Source: Calditrichia bacterium (GTDB taxonomy: Bacteria; Calditrichota; Calditrichia; Calditrichales; Calditrichaceae). Taken from it: a DNA stretch of 14,217 nucleotides. Each line of letters starts with the position of its first letter. Position 1 is the first letter of the stretch. The stretch spans positions 1,782-15,998 of the forward strand of contig JALWEA010000099.1 in the NCBI GenBank assembly GCA_027039465.1, given 5' to 3'. The position numbers and the translations under genes were made by a program. The notes under the pieces are model-generated. The model was not told the DNA's origin. It saw only the letters and a program-made list of their open reading frames with translations, and searched no databases. This document shows, one piece after another, positions 7,568 through 14,056 of the stretch.

Positions 7568-7579
7568 GGGGGGGGGGGG
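7568..7579. repeat. Homopolymer run of twelve G (C on the minus strand)
   Basis: Twelve consecutive G lie 108 bases upstream of the lipoprotein ATG, inside its predicted 5' leader. Runs of this length are prone to slipped-strand length change. The run is beside a small CGCA-AAC-TGCG inverted repeat (7558-7567 region). An assembly or sequencing error in the run length cannot be excluded. Confidence 0.9.
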
Positions 7580-7644
7580 TAAATTTTACCTTGCTTAAAA
7601 TTCATTTTTAATATTTGCCTTTATAAAAGGAAAGGTAACAAACC

Positions 7645-7674
7645 ATAATATAAAAATATTTTTAAACAATGCAA
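7645..7674 (-). promoter_or_regulatory. Candidate sigma70-type promoter for the propeller lipoprotein
   Basis: On the minus strand, TTGCAT (7674-7669) and TATTAT (7650-7645) are separated by 18 bases. A start near 7637 would give a leader of about 177 bases that contains the poly-C run. The region is A+T-rich, so the match could be chance. Confidence 0.4.
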
Positions 7675-7799
7675 GCCTGATGTTAAAATTTTTAACTTTT
7701 ATTTTACCTGTTTTTTCGTTGCCGTAAAAATAGGTGTGCAATAAATTTCGGAAATCAATATTCATATTGCATTATTTTAAAATACAGCGCATCGTATCA

Positions 7800-7919
7800 T
7801 TAATACGTTCCTGTTATTCCCAAATTGAAGGTGTCGGTAAATTTCGACAGCAGCGATTTAATGACCGAAAACTTGGTATCGGCTCCGATTGTCTGATTTA
7901 GCCGAGCAATAGTAAACGA
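7800..7919 (-). pseudogene. Possible 3' remnant of an outer-membrane protein gene
   Basis: A minus-strand frame of 39 residues ends at a TAA (7802-7800). It reads ...ARLNQTIGADTKFSV, then IKSLLSKFTDTF, and finishes NLGITGTY. Alternating polar and hydrophobic residues with a terminal aromatic are typical of the last strands of outer-membrane beta-barrels. There is no start codon or ribosome binding site in this stretch; the frame is closed by a TGA immediately upstream, where the repeat array begins. It may therefore be a gene tail cut off by the repeat. The plus strand of the same bases is also partly open, so this call is tentative. Confidence 0.3.
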
Positions 7920-7920
7920 T

Positions 7921-8082
7921 CAACGCTTACCGGATAACGATTATTCGAATAACGGATAACGGATACAAAAATAACGATTCCCATTTAACCATTAAACCAT
8001 TCAACAATTCAACCTTCCTACGATTAACGATTAACGAATACACGAATAACGCTCCCCCTTAACCCTTCAACCCTTAACTCTT
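7921..8082 (+). repeat. Composite intergenic repeat, truncated copy
   Basis: This copy keeps only the right-hand parts of the element: CGGATAACGATTATTCGAATAACGG-like units (7930-7965), a CCCATTTAACCATTAAACC segment (7979-8005, identical over 27 bases to 1498-1524), then CAATTCAACCTTCC and CGATTAACGATTAACGAATACACG, followed by TTAACCC-type units. The left arrays and the 72-base core are missing. A 22-base stretch (8005-8026) is perfectly repeated in inverted orientation at 10577-10598. Confidence 0.75.
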
Positions 8083-8186
8083 AACATTTTTACGGCTACA
8101 ACTTTCTCCCCATCTCCGCTTCCTCCCATTGCATTGTTGCCCTGCTTTTGCGTACATTTCAAAATGATTAATCGGACGGGAAATTC

Positions 8187-10007
8187 ATGGCAAACTACAT
8201 TTTAGGCATTTCTGCGTTTTACCACGATTCGGCAGCCGCTCTGCTTAAAGACGGCGAACTGATAGCCGCAGCGCAGGAAGAACGCTTCAGCCGCAAAAAG
8301 CACGATCATTCTTTTCCCCAAAAAGCTATTGATTATTGCCTGCAGGAGGCCGAAATTTCTGCCCGCGATTTGGACTTTGTTGTTTTTTACGAAAAACCGT
8401 TCGTCAAATTCAATCGCATTTTGGAAACCTACCTAACGGTAGCGCCAAAAGGATTGCGCTCATTCTTAATGGCCATGCCTTTGTGGATCGGTCAAAAACT
8501 TTGGATTCCCGATTTGATTAAAAAGAATCTCGGTTATAACGGTCCGCTGCTGTTTGCGGAGCATCACGAATCACATGCCGCCTCGGCCTTTTTCCCTTCG
8601 CCGTTTCAGAAGGCCGCCATCTTAACCATGGACGGTGTGGGAGAATGGGCCATCTCATCGATTGGCATCGGAGAAGGTAATGCCATTCAACTGTTATCCG
8701 AACTGCATTTCCCCCATTCGCTGGGATTGCTTTATTCCGCGTTTACCTATTTTACCGGTTTCAAAGTCAATTCCGGGGAATACAAGCTGATGGGGCTGGC
8801 GCCGTACGGCGAACCCAAGTACCGCCAAATCATTTTGGATGAACTGATCGATCTCAAAGAAGACGGGTCTTTCAAATTGAATATGCGCTATTTCAATTAC
8901 CTGAGCGGATTAACCATGACCAATCGTCGTTTTGCCCGGTTGTTCGGCGGCCCGCCGCGTAAGCCGGAAGCGCCCTTAACCCAACGCGAAATGGATTTGG
9001 CGGCCTCGGTGCAATCCGTAACCGAAGAAATTGTCCTGCGCATGGCCAAACACGTCAGGCAATTGACCGGACAAAAATATCTTTGTTTGGCCGGAGGCGT
9101 AGCCCTGAACTGTGTGGCCAACGGCAAATTATTACGTTCCGGCTTGTTTGACGATATTTGGATTCAACCTGCGGCAGGCGATGCAGGAGGCGCTCTCGGT
9201 GCGGCTTATTTGGCCTATTACCATCATTTGAAACAAACCCGCTCCGTTAACGGTCAAACGGATCGGCAAAACGGTTCCTATTTGGGGCCGTCCTTTTCGG
9301 ATCGGGAAATCGAAGCGTTTTTGCAAAAGGAGCACGCCGTTTACCGACATCTTGACGAGGCGGAATTGTTGGAATTAACGGCTGATCTTCTGCGGCAAGG
9401 CAAAGTAACGGGCTGGTTTCAGGGACGGATGGAATTCGGGCCGCGCGCCCTGGGCAACCGTTCCATTTTGGCCGATCCGCGCAAAGCGGACATGCAGAAA
9501 ATCCTGAATCTTAAAATCAAATTTCGCGAAAGTTTTCGTCCTTTTGCTCCGGCCGTTTTGGAAGAAGATGCCGCCGAATGGTTCGAAATCGACCGCCCCA
9601 GCCCATACATGCTGCTAACCGCTTTCGTGCATCCGTCCAAACGCTTGCCGGAGGAAACAAGCCAACTTTTGCAGGGATTGGATCGCCTGAAACTCAGGCG
9701 TTCGCTCATTCCGGCAGTTACGCATGTGGATTATTCCGCTCGCTTGCAAACGGTCAACCAAAAGACCAATCCGCTGTTTTATCGCCTGCTCAAAACATTT
9801 AAGCAAAAAACGGGCTGTCCGGTCTTGATCAATACTTCGTTTAATGTCCGCGGCGAGCCCATTGTACGCACACCACAGGAGGCCCACGCCTGTTTTCTGC
9901 GCACCCAAATGGACGTGCTGGTCATGGGACATTTCATCCTGCTAAAATCCGAACAGCCGCAAACGCACATCCAAACTTACCGTCAGGAGGTGTTCGAACT
10001 TGATTAG
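8187..10007 (+). CDS. Carbamoyltransferase, NodU/CmcH/SxtI family
   Basis: The 606 residues match the full length of this family, which moves a carbamoyl group from carbamoyl phosphate, via carbamoyl-AMP, onto a hydroxyl of a sugar or natural product. The N-terminal Kae1-like part shows FYHDSAAALL (10-20), the EERFSRKKHD block (31-40), the metal-binding HHESH (126-130), MDGVGEW (148-154), SGEYKLMGLAPYGEP (196-210), LAGGVALNC (301-309) and PAAGDAGGALGAAY (328-341). The C-terminal part carries GRMEFGPRALGNRSILADPR (413-432) and PVLINTSFNVRGEP (545-558). All key motifs are intact. The ATG has only a weak GGGA upstream, but the N-terminus aligns with the family. It overlaps the next gene by eight bases and leads a three-gene operon. 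The acceptor substrate cannot be told from the sequence. The family is certain. Confidence 0.96.
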   Translation: MANYILGISAFYHDSAAALLKDGELIAAAQEERFSRKKHDHSFPQKAIDYCLQEAEISARDLDFVVFYEKPFVKFNRILETYLTVAPKGLRSFLMAMPLWIGQKLWIPDLIKKNLGYNGPLLFAEHHESHAASAFFPSPFQKAAILTMDGVGEWAISSIGIGEGNAIQLLSELHFPHSLGLLYSAFTYFTGFKVNSGEYKLMGLAPYGEPKYRQIILDELIDLKEDGSFKLNMRYFNYLSGLTMTNRRFARLFGGPPRKPEAPLTQREMDLAASVQSVTEEIVLRMAKHVRQLTGQKYLCLAGGVALNCVANGKLLRSGLFDDIWIQPAAGDAGGALGAAYLAYYHHLKQTRSVNGQTDRQNGSYLGPSFSDREIEAFLQKEHAVYRHLDEAELLELTADLLRQGKVTGWFQGRMEFGPRALGNRSILADPRKADMQKILNLKIKFRESFRPFAPAVLEEDAAEWFEIDRPSPYMLLTAFVHPSKRLPEETSQLLQGLDRLKLRRSLIPAVTHVDYSARLQTVNQKTNPLFYRLLKTFKQKTGCPVLINTSFNVRGEPIVRTPQEAHACFLRTQMDVLVMGHFILLKSEQPQTHIQTYRQEVFELD

Positions 10008-10404
10008 CAATGAATCCCACCGCAATCCGAGTGCAAAACAATTACGCTCTTTCTCCGTGGTTACGGTAACCGGCTTTCTGTTGATTGCCCTGATTGCCTG
10101 GCGCAAAGATGCGTTAGCCGTTGCAGTGGTTTCTCTTTTTTTGTCGATTTTAATCGTGGCCGCCCAATTTTATCGGCCGCTGTTGCGGCAGCTCTATCGT
10201 TGGTGGATGGGCGTCAGTTCGATTTTGGGCTGGCTGTCGTCACACATTATTTTAACGTTGATTTTTTATCTGGTTTTTACTCCGGTCGCATTGCTTCTTA
10301 AATTAATCGGTAAAGCGCTTTTGGATTTACATTTTCCGGACGAGCGCAATACGTATTGGCAAAAACGCGTTAGAAGCCGTAGCGACCTTGAAAAAATGTT
10401 TTAA
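10000..10404 (+). CDS. SxtJ-family membrane protein
   Basis: The product has 134 residues. The start is a TTG at 10000, chosen because AGGAGG (9985-9990) lies nine bases upstream and because the frame overlaps the carbamoyltransferase stop by eight bases, indicating coupled translation. Hydrophobic segments span about 18-35, 38-55 and 81-105. The order WWMGVSSILGWLSS, then SHIILTLIFYLVFTPVALL, then a YW-R end matches the SxtJ pattern (W-M-x-L-G, S-x-I-L, F-Y-x-V-x-T-P). SxtJ proteins are found next to carbamoyltransferases in saxitoxin and many sugar or natural-product clusters. Their biochemical role is not established; a membrane partner of the carbamoyltransferase is an inference. Confidence 0.88.
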   Translation: MISNESHRNPSAKQLRSFSVVTVTGFLLIALIAWRKDALAVAVVSLFLSILIVAAQFYRPLLRQLYRWWMGVSSILGWLSSHIILTLIFYLVFTPVALLLKLIGKALLDLHFPDERNTYWQKRVRSRSDLEKMF

Positions 10405-10420
10405 ATTTTAGGACGACATC

Positions 10421-10579
10421 ATGGCAAAATGGAATATTGTTCGGGAATATTTAAGCTTCCTGAAAACGCATAAAAAATGGTGGCTTTTACCGATCGTACT
10501 TATCCTGTTGCTCCTCGGTATCGTCATCATTTTGGCGCAAGGCAGCGCTTTGGCTCCGTTTATTTACACATTATTCTAA
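10421..10579 (+). CDS. DUF5989-family (SxtK-like) small membrane protein
   Basis: This 52-residue gene begins with ATG at 10421 (GGA eight bases upstream), 16 bases after the SxtJ-type stop. The sequence runs MAKWNIVREYLSFLKTHKKW, then WLLPIVLILLLLGIVIILAQ and GSALAPFIYTLF. It has a short basic head, a single membrane helix and a conserved-looking tail. That layout, and the position directly after carbamoyltransferase and SxtJ genes, are characteristic of DUF5989/SxtK. Function is unknown. Its TAA stop is also the first three bases of an inverted repeat copy, so the end of the gene coincides with the repeat boundary. Confidence 0.85.
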   Translation: MAKWNIVREYLSFLKTHKKWWLLPIVLILLLLGIVIILAQGSALAPFIYTLF

Positions 10580-10846
10580 TCGTAGGAAGGTTGAATTGTT
10601 GAATTGTTGAATGGTTAAATTGTTGAATGGTTAAATGGGAATTGTTATTCGTTAAATGGTGGTTGGCGTTTGGGAACCTCTGCTTCATTCCGGCAAGTTC
10701 CCAGTTCCCAGTTCCAAGTTCCTAATCGCAAACGGAATCGTATTAAGGAACAGATAGGCCATTCATTGCACAAATAATGGCTTCCGAATAACGAATACAC
10801 GAATAACGATAAGACCAATTCCAAGTTCCTAATTCCTAATTCCTAA
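10577..10846 (-). repeat. Composite intergenic repeat, copy B (inverted, full architecture)
   Basis: Read on the minus strand from 10846: a GGAATTAGGAATTAGGAAC-like array, then TTATCGTTATTCGTGTATTCG, the 72-base core (10795-10724), an AGGAACTTGGAACTGGGAAC array, a unique spacer, a TTAACGAATAAC segment, and finally CCCATTTAACCATTCAAC and CAATTCAACCTTCC units ending at the DUF5989 stop codon. Part order is the same as in copy A, but the orientation relative to the window is reversed. The spacer sequence differs from that of copy A. Confidence 0.8.
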
Positions 10847-11048
10847 ACCCAACAGCCCATAACATCTTGATTTGATACATCCGTTTTTCGTATTTTAATT
10901 TCAGGTGAAATTGTATCGAGGGATGGATGTTTACCCTCCGCAAAACCGCTTACGAATACCGATTTACCGAATTAACAAATTCCCCGATTCCTATTACGGC
11001 CGATAGCGACCACGAAAAAGCATTATCAATAAAATATCAGGGGTGGCC
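10580..11048. other. Intergenic gap: inverted repeat copy plus permease leader
   Basis: The left part is repeat copy B. The right part (about 10850-11048) is the upstream region of the permease gene and is unique sequence. It has a possible promoter (10872-10899) and a small hairpin, GAGGG (10918-10922) with CCCTC (10934-10938). No purine riboswitch core was recognised. No terminator after the carbamoyltransferase operon was found. Confidence 0.55.
10872..10899 (+). promoter_or_regulatory. Weak candidate promoter for the purine permease
   Basis: TTGATA (10872-10877) and TTTAAT (10894-10899) are 16 bases apart; an alternative pairing is TTGATT (10867-10872) with TATTTT (10891-10896). A start near 10906 would give a leader of about 140 bases. 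The match is modest and untested. Confidence 0.25.
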
Positions 11049-12371
11049 ATGTTAAAAAAATTAGTTGCCCGACCGAATGAAGTCCTGGATATTCGTACCG
11101 AAATTATCGCCGGGATTACCACATTTTTAGCCAGCATGTACATTATTGTCGTTAATCCGTCCATACTTAGTCATGCGGGCATGCCGTTTAATGCGGTGCT
11201 GACGGCTACCGTTTTGGTTAGCGCGTTCAGCAGCATTGCCATGGGTATTTATGCCAAAAATCCCATTTTATTGGCGCCTGGCATGGGACTCAATGCCTTC
11301 TTTACTTATTCGGTTGTCTTGGGGATGCATGTCAGTTATCAGGTGGCTTTGGGTGCGGTGTTTTGGTCCGGGGTTATTTTTATTCTGCTTTCGGTTTTTA
11401 ATGTTCGTACCGCCATCGTTAAAGCCATTCCCCAGCAAATTCGTTTTGCCATTGCAGGGGGCATCGGATTGTTCATTAGTTTGATCGGCTTTGAAAATGC
11501 ACGATTTATTGTTTCGAACAAAACAACGATCCTGTCTTTTGCCACATTGAACGTAATAACCGCCACTTTTGCCGTCGGCCTTTTAATAACCGCAATTTTG
11601 GTTGCCAGGCGTGTTCGCGGCGCTTTGATTTTTGGTATTGTAATCACCACGCTGTTGGCCGTGCCTATCGGACGACTCTACGGCGATGCCACACCTTTTT
11701 ACGGTCATGCCACCCTTGTGGATTGGAAAGGCGTTTTTGCAAGACCCGATTTTTCTCTATTTCTCAAACTGGATTTCATTCATTCTTTGGAACTCTCAAT
11801 TTGGCCGGTAATTTTCGTTTTTCTTTTTGCCGATATGTTCGATAGTCTTTCCACGTTTATCGGCGTGGCGGAAGCGGGCAATCTGATCGATGAAGAAGGC
11901 GAGCCGCTGAATATCAAAGAATCGCTCATTGTGGATGCCTTTTCCACGGCTATTTCCGGATTGTTTGGCACCAGCTCGGGTACCAGCTACATCGAGTCTG
12001 CCACGGGCATTGAAGAAGGCGGGCGCACGGGATTAACGGCTATTGTCGCAGGATTGCTCTTTTTGCCGTTTATTTTCTTTGCTCCCATTTTGTCCGTCAT
12101 TCCCGCTTTGGCCACAGCGCCTGCGCTGGTTTTGGTGGGCGTGTTCATGATGCAACCCGTTACCAAAATCAATTGGTCGAAATACGACGATGCGATTCCC
12201 GCTTTTTTGGCTATGATTTTGATTCCGTTTACCTATTCCATCACTCAAGGACTTATTTGGGGCTTTTTAAGCTGGACGGTCATTAAGTTTTTTACCGGGA
12301 AGAGAAATGAAATTTCACCCATGCTTTGGGTGATTGACGTCTTTTCCATTTTGGCGTTAGTTTTGAAATAA
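11049..12371 (+). CDS. NCS2/AzgA-type purine base permease
   Basis: The product has 440 residues from the ATG at 11049, preceded by AGGGG (11039-11043) five bases away. A GTG six bases earlier is in frame but lies on the ribosome binding site. About 12-14 membrane segments are expected. Family motifs are present: TTFLASMYIIVVNPSIL (24-40), the APGMGLNAFFTY substrate-site segment (76-87), the GGIGLFISLIG segment (137-147), FLFADMFDSLSTFIGVAEAG (258-277), which corresponds to the conserved D-x-F-D-T-x-G-T region, and the GTSSGTSYIESATGIEEGGRTGLT segment (307-330). Relatives import adenine, guanine or hypoxanthine with protons (AzgA, PbuG, PurP). Which purine is carried cannot be told. DSLST in place of DTTGT is a small departure. 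The gene stands alone, with no purine-salvage neighbours here. Confidence 0.93.
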   Translation: MLKKLVARPNEVLDIRTEIIAGITTFLASMYIIVVNPSILSHAGMPFNAVLTATVLVSAFSSIAMGIYAKNPILLAPGMGLNAFFTYSVVLGMHVSYQVALGAVFWSGVIFILLSVFNVRTAIVKAIPQQIRFAIAGGIGLFISLIGFENARFIVSNKTTILSFATLNVITATFAVGLLITAILVARRVRGALIFGIVITTLLAVPIGRLYGDATPFYGHATLVDWKGVFARPDFSLFLKLDFIHSLELSIWPVIFVFLFADMFDSLSTFIGVAEAGNLIDEEGEPLNIKESLIVDAFSTAISGLFGTSSGTSYIESATGIEEGGRTGLTAIVAGLLFLPFIFFAPILSVIPALATAPALVLVGVFMMQPVTKINWSKYDDAIPAFLAMILIPFTYSITQGLIWGFLSWTVIKFFTGKRNEISPMLWVIDVFSILALVLK

Positions 12372-12583
12372 AAAAAATTTAGCGGAATTTTAACGTTTGT
12401 AAATGATTGCCAATTTTTACGGCGTTCGGAATGACAAATGGGCCGCGCTATTATTCGGTCCTGCCTTAGGAGTGGAAGAATCCTTTTCAAAGCGGCAACG
12501 GACGCGATGGATTTTTTGCTGCACATAGAGCCAAGATTAATTTTTTCTAAAATTTGCTTAAAATAAATTCAAAGGAGGAAATC

Positions 12584-13204
12584 ATGCGTTTTTTTATTGT
12601 TTTCCTTTTTATGATTTTGTTTTTGTCATCCGGGTGTAAAAAAATTACGGAACCGATAGGCGGTCCGATCGGTAATTATTCTTTTTCTTTTACTAAAGGC
12701 AATTATTGGAGCTATGCGGCACTTGATTCTACGTGGTATCCAAAGGAAAATTTCCCTTATGTTCGAACAGGTAGGGAAAGAGTATCGGTTCTACGCGATA
12801 CGGTTCTAAATAACGGGCAAAAAGTAAATACCATTTATTGCGAGACCGGAGATCTTGGTGATTTTGATTACGTTCGCTTTGCACATGATTCACTGTGTTT
12901 TTATTCCGATTTGGATGGAAAGCTGAAAAATCTTTTTCTTTTTCCTTTGACAACAGGCAGAACATGGACGGTTATGAATGAAAAAATGGAAGTTATCGGA
13001 CAGGAAACCATCAAAACAAAGGCCGGTGAATTTCAGACGTTTCATGTTAAACGGTACGTTTCGCGAGCGGATTACTATGGCGAAACTCATTACTGGATTG
13101 CCAACCATATTGGAATTGTAAAAAGATTCGATAATCTGTTTTTCACAATAAATAAGATACGCAATCATAGTTATTTAAATTTGGTGTGGACAAACGTTAA
13201 ATAA
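12584..13204 (+). CDS. Small lipoprotein of unknown function
   Basis: The product has 206 residues. The ATG at 12584 is chosen because AAAGGAGG lies five bases upstream and because it starts a clean lipoprotein signal; an in-frame ATG 30 bases earlier would place ten charged residues in front of it. The signal ends FLSSGC, with C18 as lipidation site. The mature part is beta-rich: a GNYWSYAALDSTWY segment near 44-57, an LFLFPLTTGRTW segment near 121-132, TKAGEFQTFHVKRY near 148-161, and YWIANHIGIVKRF near 171-183. This pattern (G-x-x-W-x-Y, then FP-x-x-x-G-x-x-W, then YW-A-x-x-x-G-I-V) recurs in FCB lipoproteins, but I know of no function. It is probably monocistronic. Confidence 0.85.
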   Translation: MRFFIVFLFMILFLSSGCKKITEPIGGPIGNYSFSFTKGNYWSYAALDSTWYPKENFPYVRTGRERVSVLRDTVLNNGQKVNTIYCETGDLGDFDYVRFAHDSLCFYSDLDGKLKNLFLFPLTTGRTWTVMNEKMEVIGQETIKTKAGEFQTFHVKRYVSRADYYGETHYWIANHIGIVKRFDNLFFTINKIRNHSYLNLVWTNVK

Positions 13205-13380
13205 CGAACTTTCTTTAAAGCTTTTGTGCGTTCTTTACTCGACAACCGGTTGCCTTTGACCGCGTGCGTTTCCCGAGTGATTCTGCCGGACTTGAGTAGT
13301 TGGGGTACTGATGCCTACTAAGAGTTTCAGGCAACGCGAAAAAGGTTACGGCTGAAATGAATTTAGGGAAAAGTGTTAAA

Positions 13381-13413
13381 AATAAAAAAGCTCCGACATT
13401 ATACCGGAGCTTT
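13381..13413 (-). terminator. Terminator after tRNA-Leu
   Basis: AAAGCTCCG (13387-13395) pairs perfectly with CGGAGCTTT (13405-13413) around a 9-base loop. On the minus strand a T-rich run follows (13389-13381). It lies four bases beyond the CCA end of the tRNA. The plus strand also continues TTTATTT, so it may also stop transcripts from the lipoprotein gene to the left. Confidence 0.85.
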
Positions 13414-13416
13414 ATT

Positions 13417-13503
13417 TGGTGCGAAAGGGGGGATTTGAACCCCCACGGGCTTGCGCCCACTAGACCCTGAACCTAGCGCGTCTGCCAGTTCCGCCACTTT
13501 CGC
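13417..13503 (-). tRNA. tRNA-Leu(CAG)
   Basis: The gene spans 87 nt including an encoded CCA (13419-13417). The acceptor stem GCGAAAG pairs with CTTTCGC, with discriminator A at 13420. The anticodon arm is CTAGG, loop TTCAGGG, TCTAG, giving anticodon CAG, which reads CUG. A long variable arm (GGGC-GCAA-GCCC) marks it as a class II tRNA, as expected for leucine. The T arm is GGGGG-TTCAAAT-CCCCC. All stems close. Confidence 0.97.
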
Positions 13504-13517
13504 ATTTGCAGTGTGCA

Positions 13518-13546
13518 AATATATTAAATTCTACACCCGAAATCAA
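13518..13546 (-). promoter_or_regulatory. Promoter of tRNA-Leu
   Basis: On the minus strand, TTGATT (13546-13541) and TATATT (13523-13518) are separated by exactly 17 bases. The tRNA begins 14 bases after the -10 box. This close sigma70-type match in the expected place is the best promoter in the window. A perfect inverted repeat ATTTGCA-CAC-TGCAAAT (13520-13504) overlaps the -10 box and the short 5' leader. Confidence 0.7.
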
Positions 13547-13573
13547 TTCCTTGATACGAGCACGGAAATAAAA

Positions 13574-13951
13574 TTAGCCCTGCATTTTCAAAAATGATTC
13601 AGCCGTTAATTTGTCGAGTTTTTCGAAATATTCACTTTCCGACTCAGCATCCGCTCCCATTCCGCCTTGTAAAACGGCAAAAATATTATCCGCTAAGACG
13701 GTACCGATGGCATGGATGGCCTGATGGCGATCCAGTCCTTCATTCTGTAATCGCTTTAAAGCATTGATGACCGCCAGAACTCCCATGGCAACCTGATTTT
13801 CAACAATAACGTGGAAAGTTGCGTGTAATTGTGCATTGGGTAAGTCAATCTTTTTTCTATTGTGATATTCTTCCACAATGATAATGCGTTCCATTTCGTC
13901 CAAATCCAACCATTCCTGTGGATCGGGTGGGGTTAAAGGATCGTATTTCAT
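13574..13951 (-). CDS. DUF1841-family protein
   Basis: The product has 125 residues. The ATG follows AGGAGG by seven bases. The family signature is present: H43-x-x-x-H47 followed by VENQVA (50-55), and EGLDRHQAIHAIGTVLA (71-87) with H76 and H80. The four histidines and E51 look like a metal site, but no activity is known to me for this family. The protein is predicted to be cytoplasmic and helical, with no signal peptide. The last 25 residues are acidic and probably less ordered. It is transcribed on the same strand as, and just upstream of, the tRNA, which has its own promoter. Confidence 0.82.
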   Translation of the reverse strand: MKYDPLTPPDPQEWLDLDEMERIIIVEEYHNRKKIDLPNAQLHATFHVIVENQVAMGVLAVINALKRLQNEGLDRHQAIHAIGTVLADNIFAVLQGGMGADAESESEYFEKLDKLTAESFLKMQG

Positions 13952-13980
13952 AACAATGCCTCCTGTGATTTTCTAATATT

Positions 13981-14008
13981 ATTTTAATCGATGTTATCGA
14001 AAAATCAA
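13981..14008 (-). promoter_or_regulatory. Candidate promoter and operator of the DUF1841 gene
   Basis: On the minus strand, TTGATT (14008-14003) and TAAAAT (13986-13981) are 16 bases apart. Between them lies an inverted repeat, TCGAT-GTT-ATCGA (13988-14000), a position where a repressor could block polymerase. The surroundings are A+T-rich, so confidence is limited. Confidence 0.4.
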
Positions 14009-14056
14009 AATTTTTTTGGATTATTATTGCGCCTCAGGCCAAAGCCAAACGAAAAA

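Larger units (their letters stand above)
7461..8186. other. Long intergenic gap between divergent genes
   Basis: These 726 bases separate the minus-strand lipoprotein from the plus-strand carbamoyltransferase. They hold a run of twelve G (7568-7579), a likely minus-strand promoter (7645-7674), a possible gene remnant (7800-7919) and a truncated copy of the composite repeat (7921-8082). A further TTAACCCTTCAACCCTTAAC array follows up to about 8090. No clear promoter for the plus-strand gene was found. Confidence 0.6.

Noticed and set aside
9615..9932. 105-codon minus-strand open frame
   Set aside because: Antisense shadow of the carbamoyltransferase C-terminal domain, whose motifs are unambiguous.
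8187..10579. Saxitoxin biosynthetic cluster
   Set aside because: Only the three carbamoylation-associated genes are present; none of the toxin-core genes is visible, and the trio is known from many non-toxin clusters.
10850..11048. Purine riboswitch ahead of the purine permease
   Set aside because: I looked for the conserved three-way-junction core and paired loops on the plus strand and did not find them; only a 5-bp hairpin is visible.
13215..13460. 81-codon minus-strand open frame
   Set aside because: It starts inside the tRNA-Leu gene and crosses its terminator.
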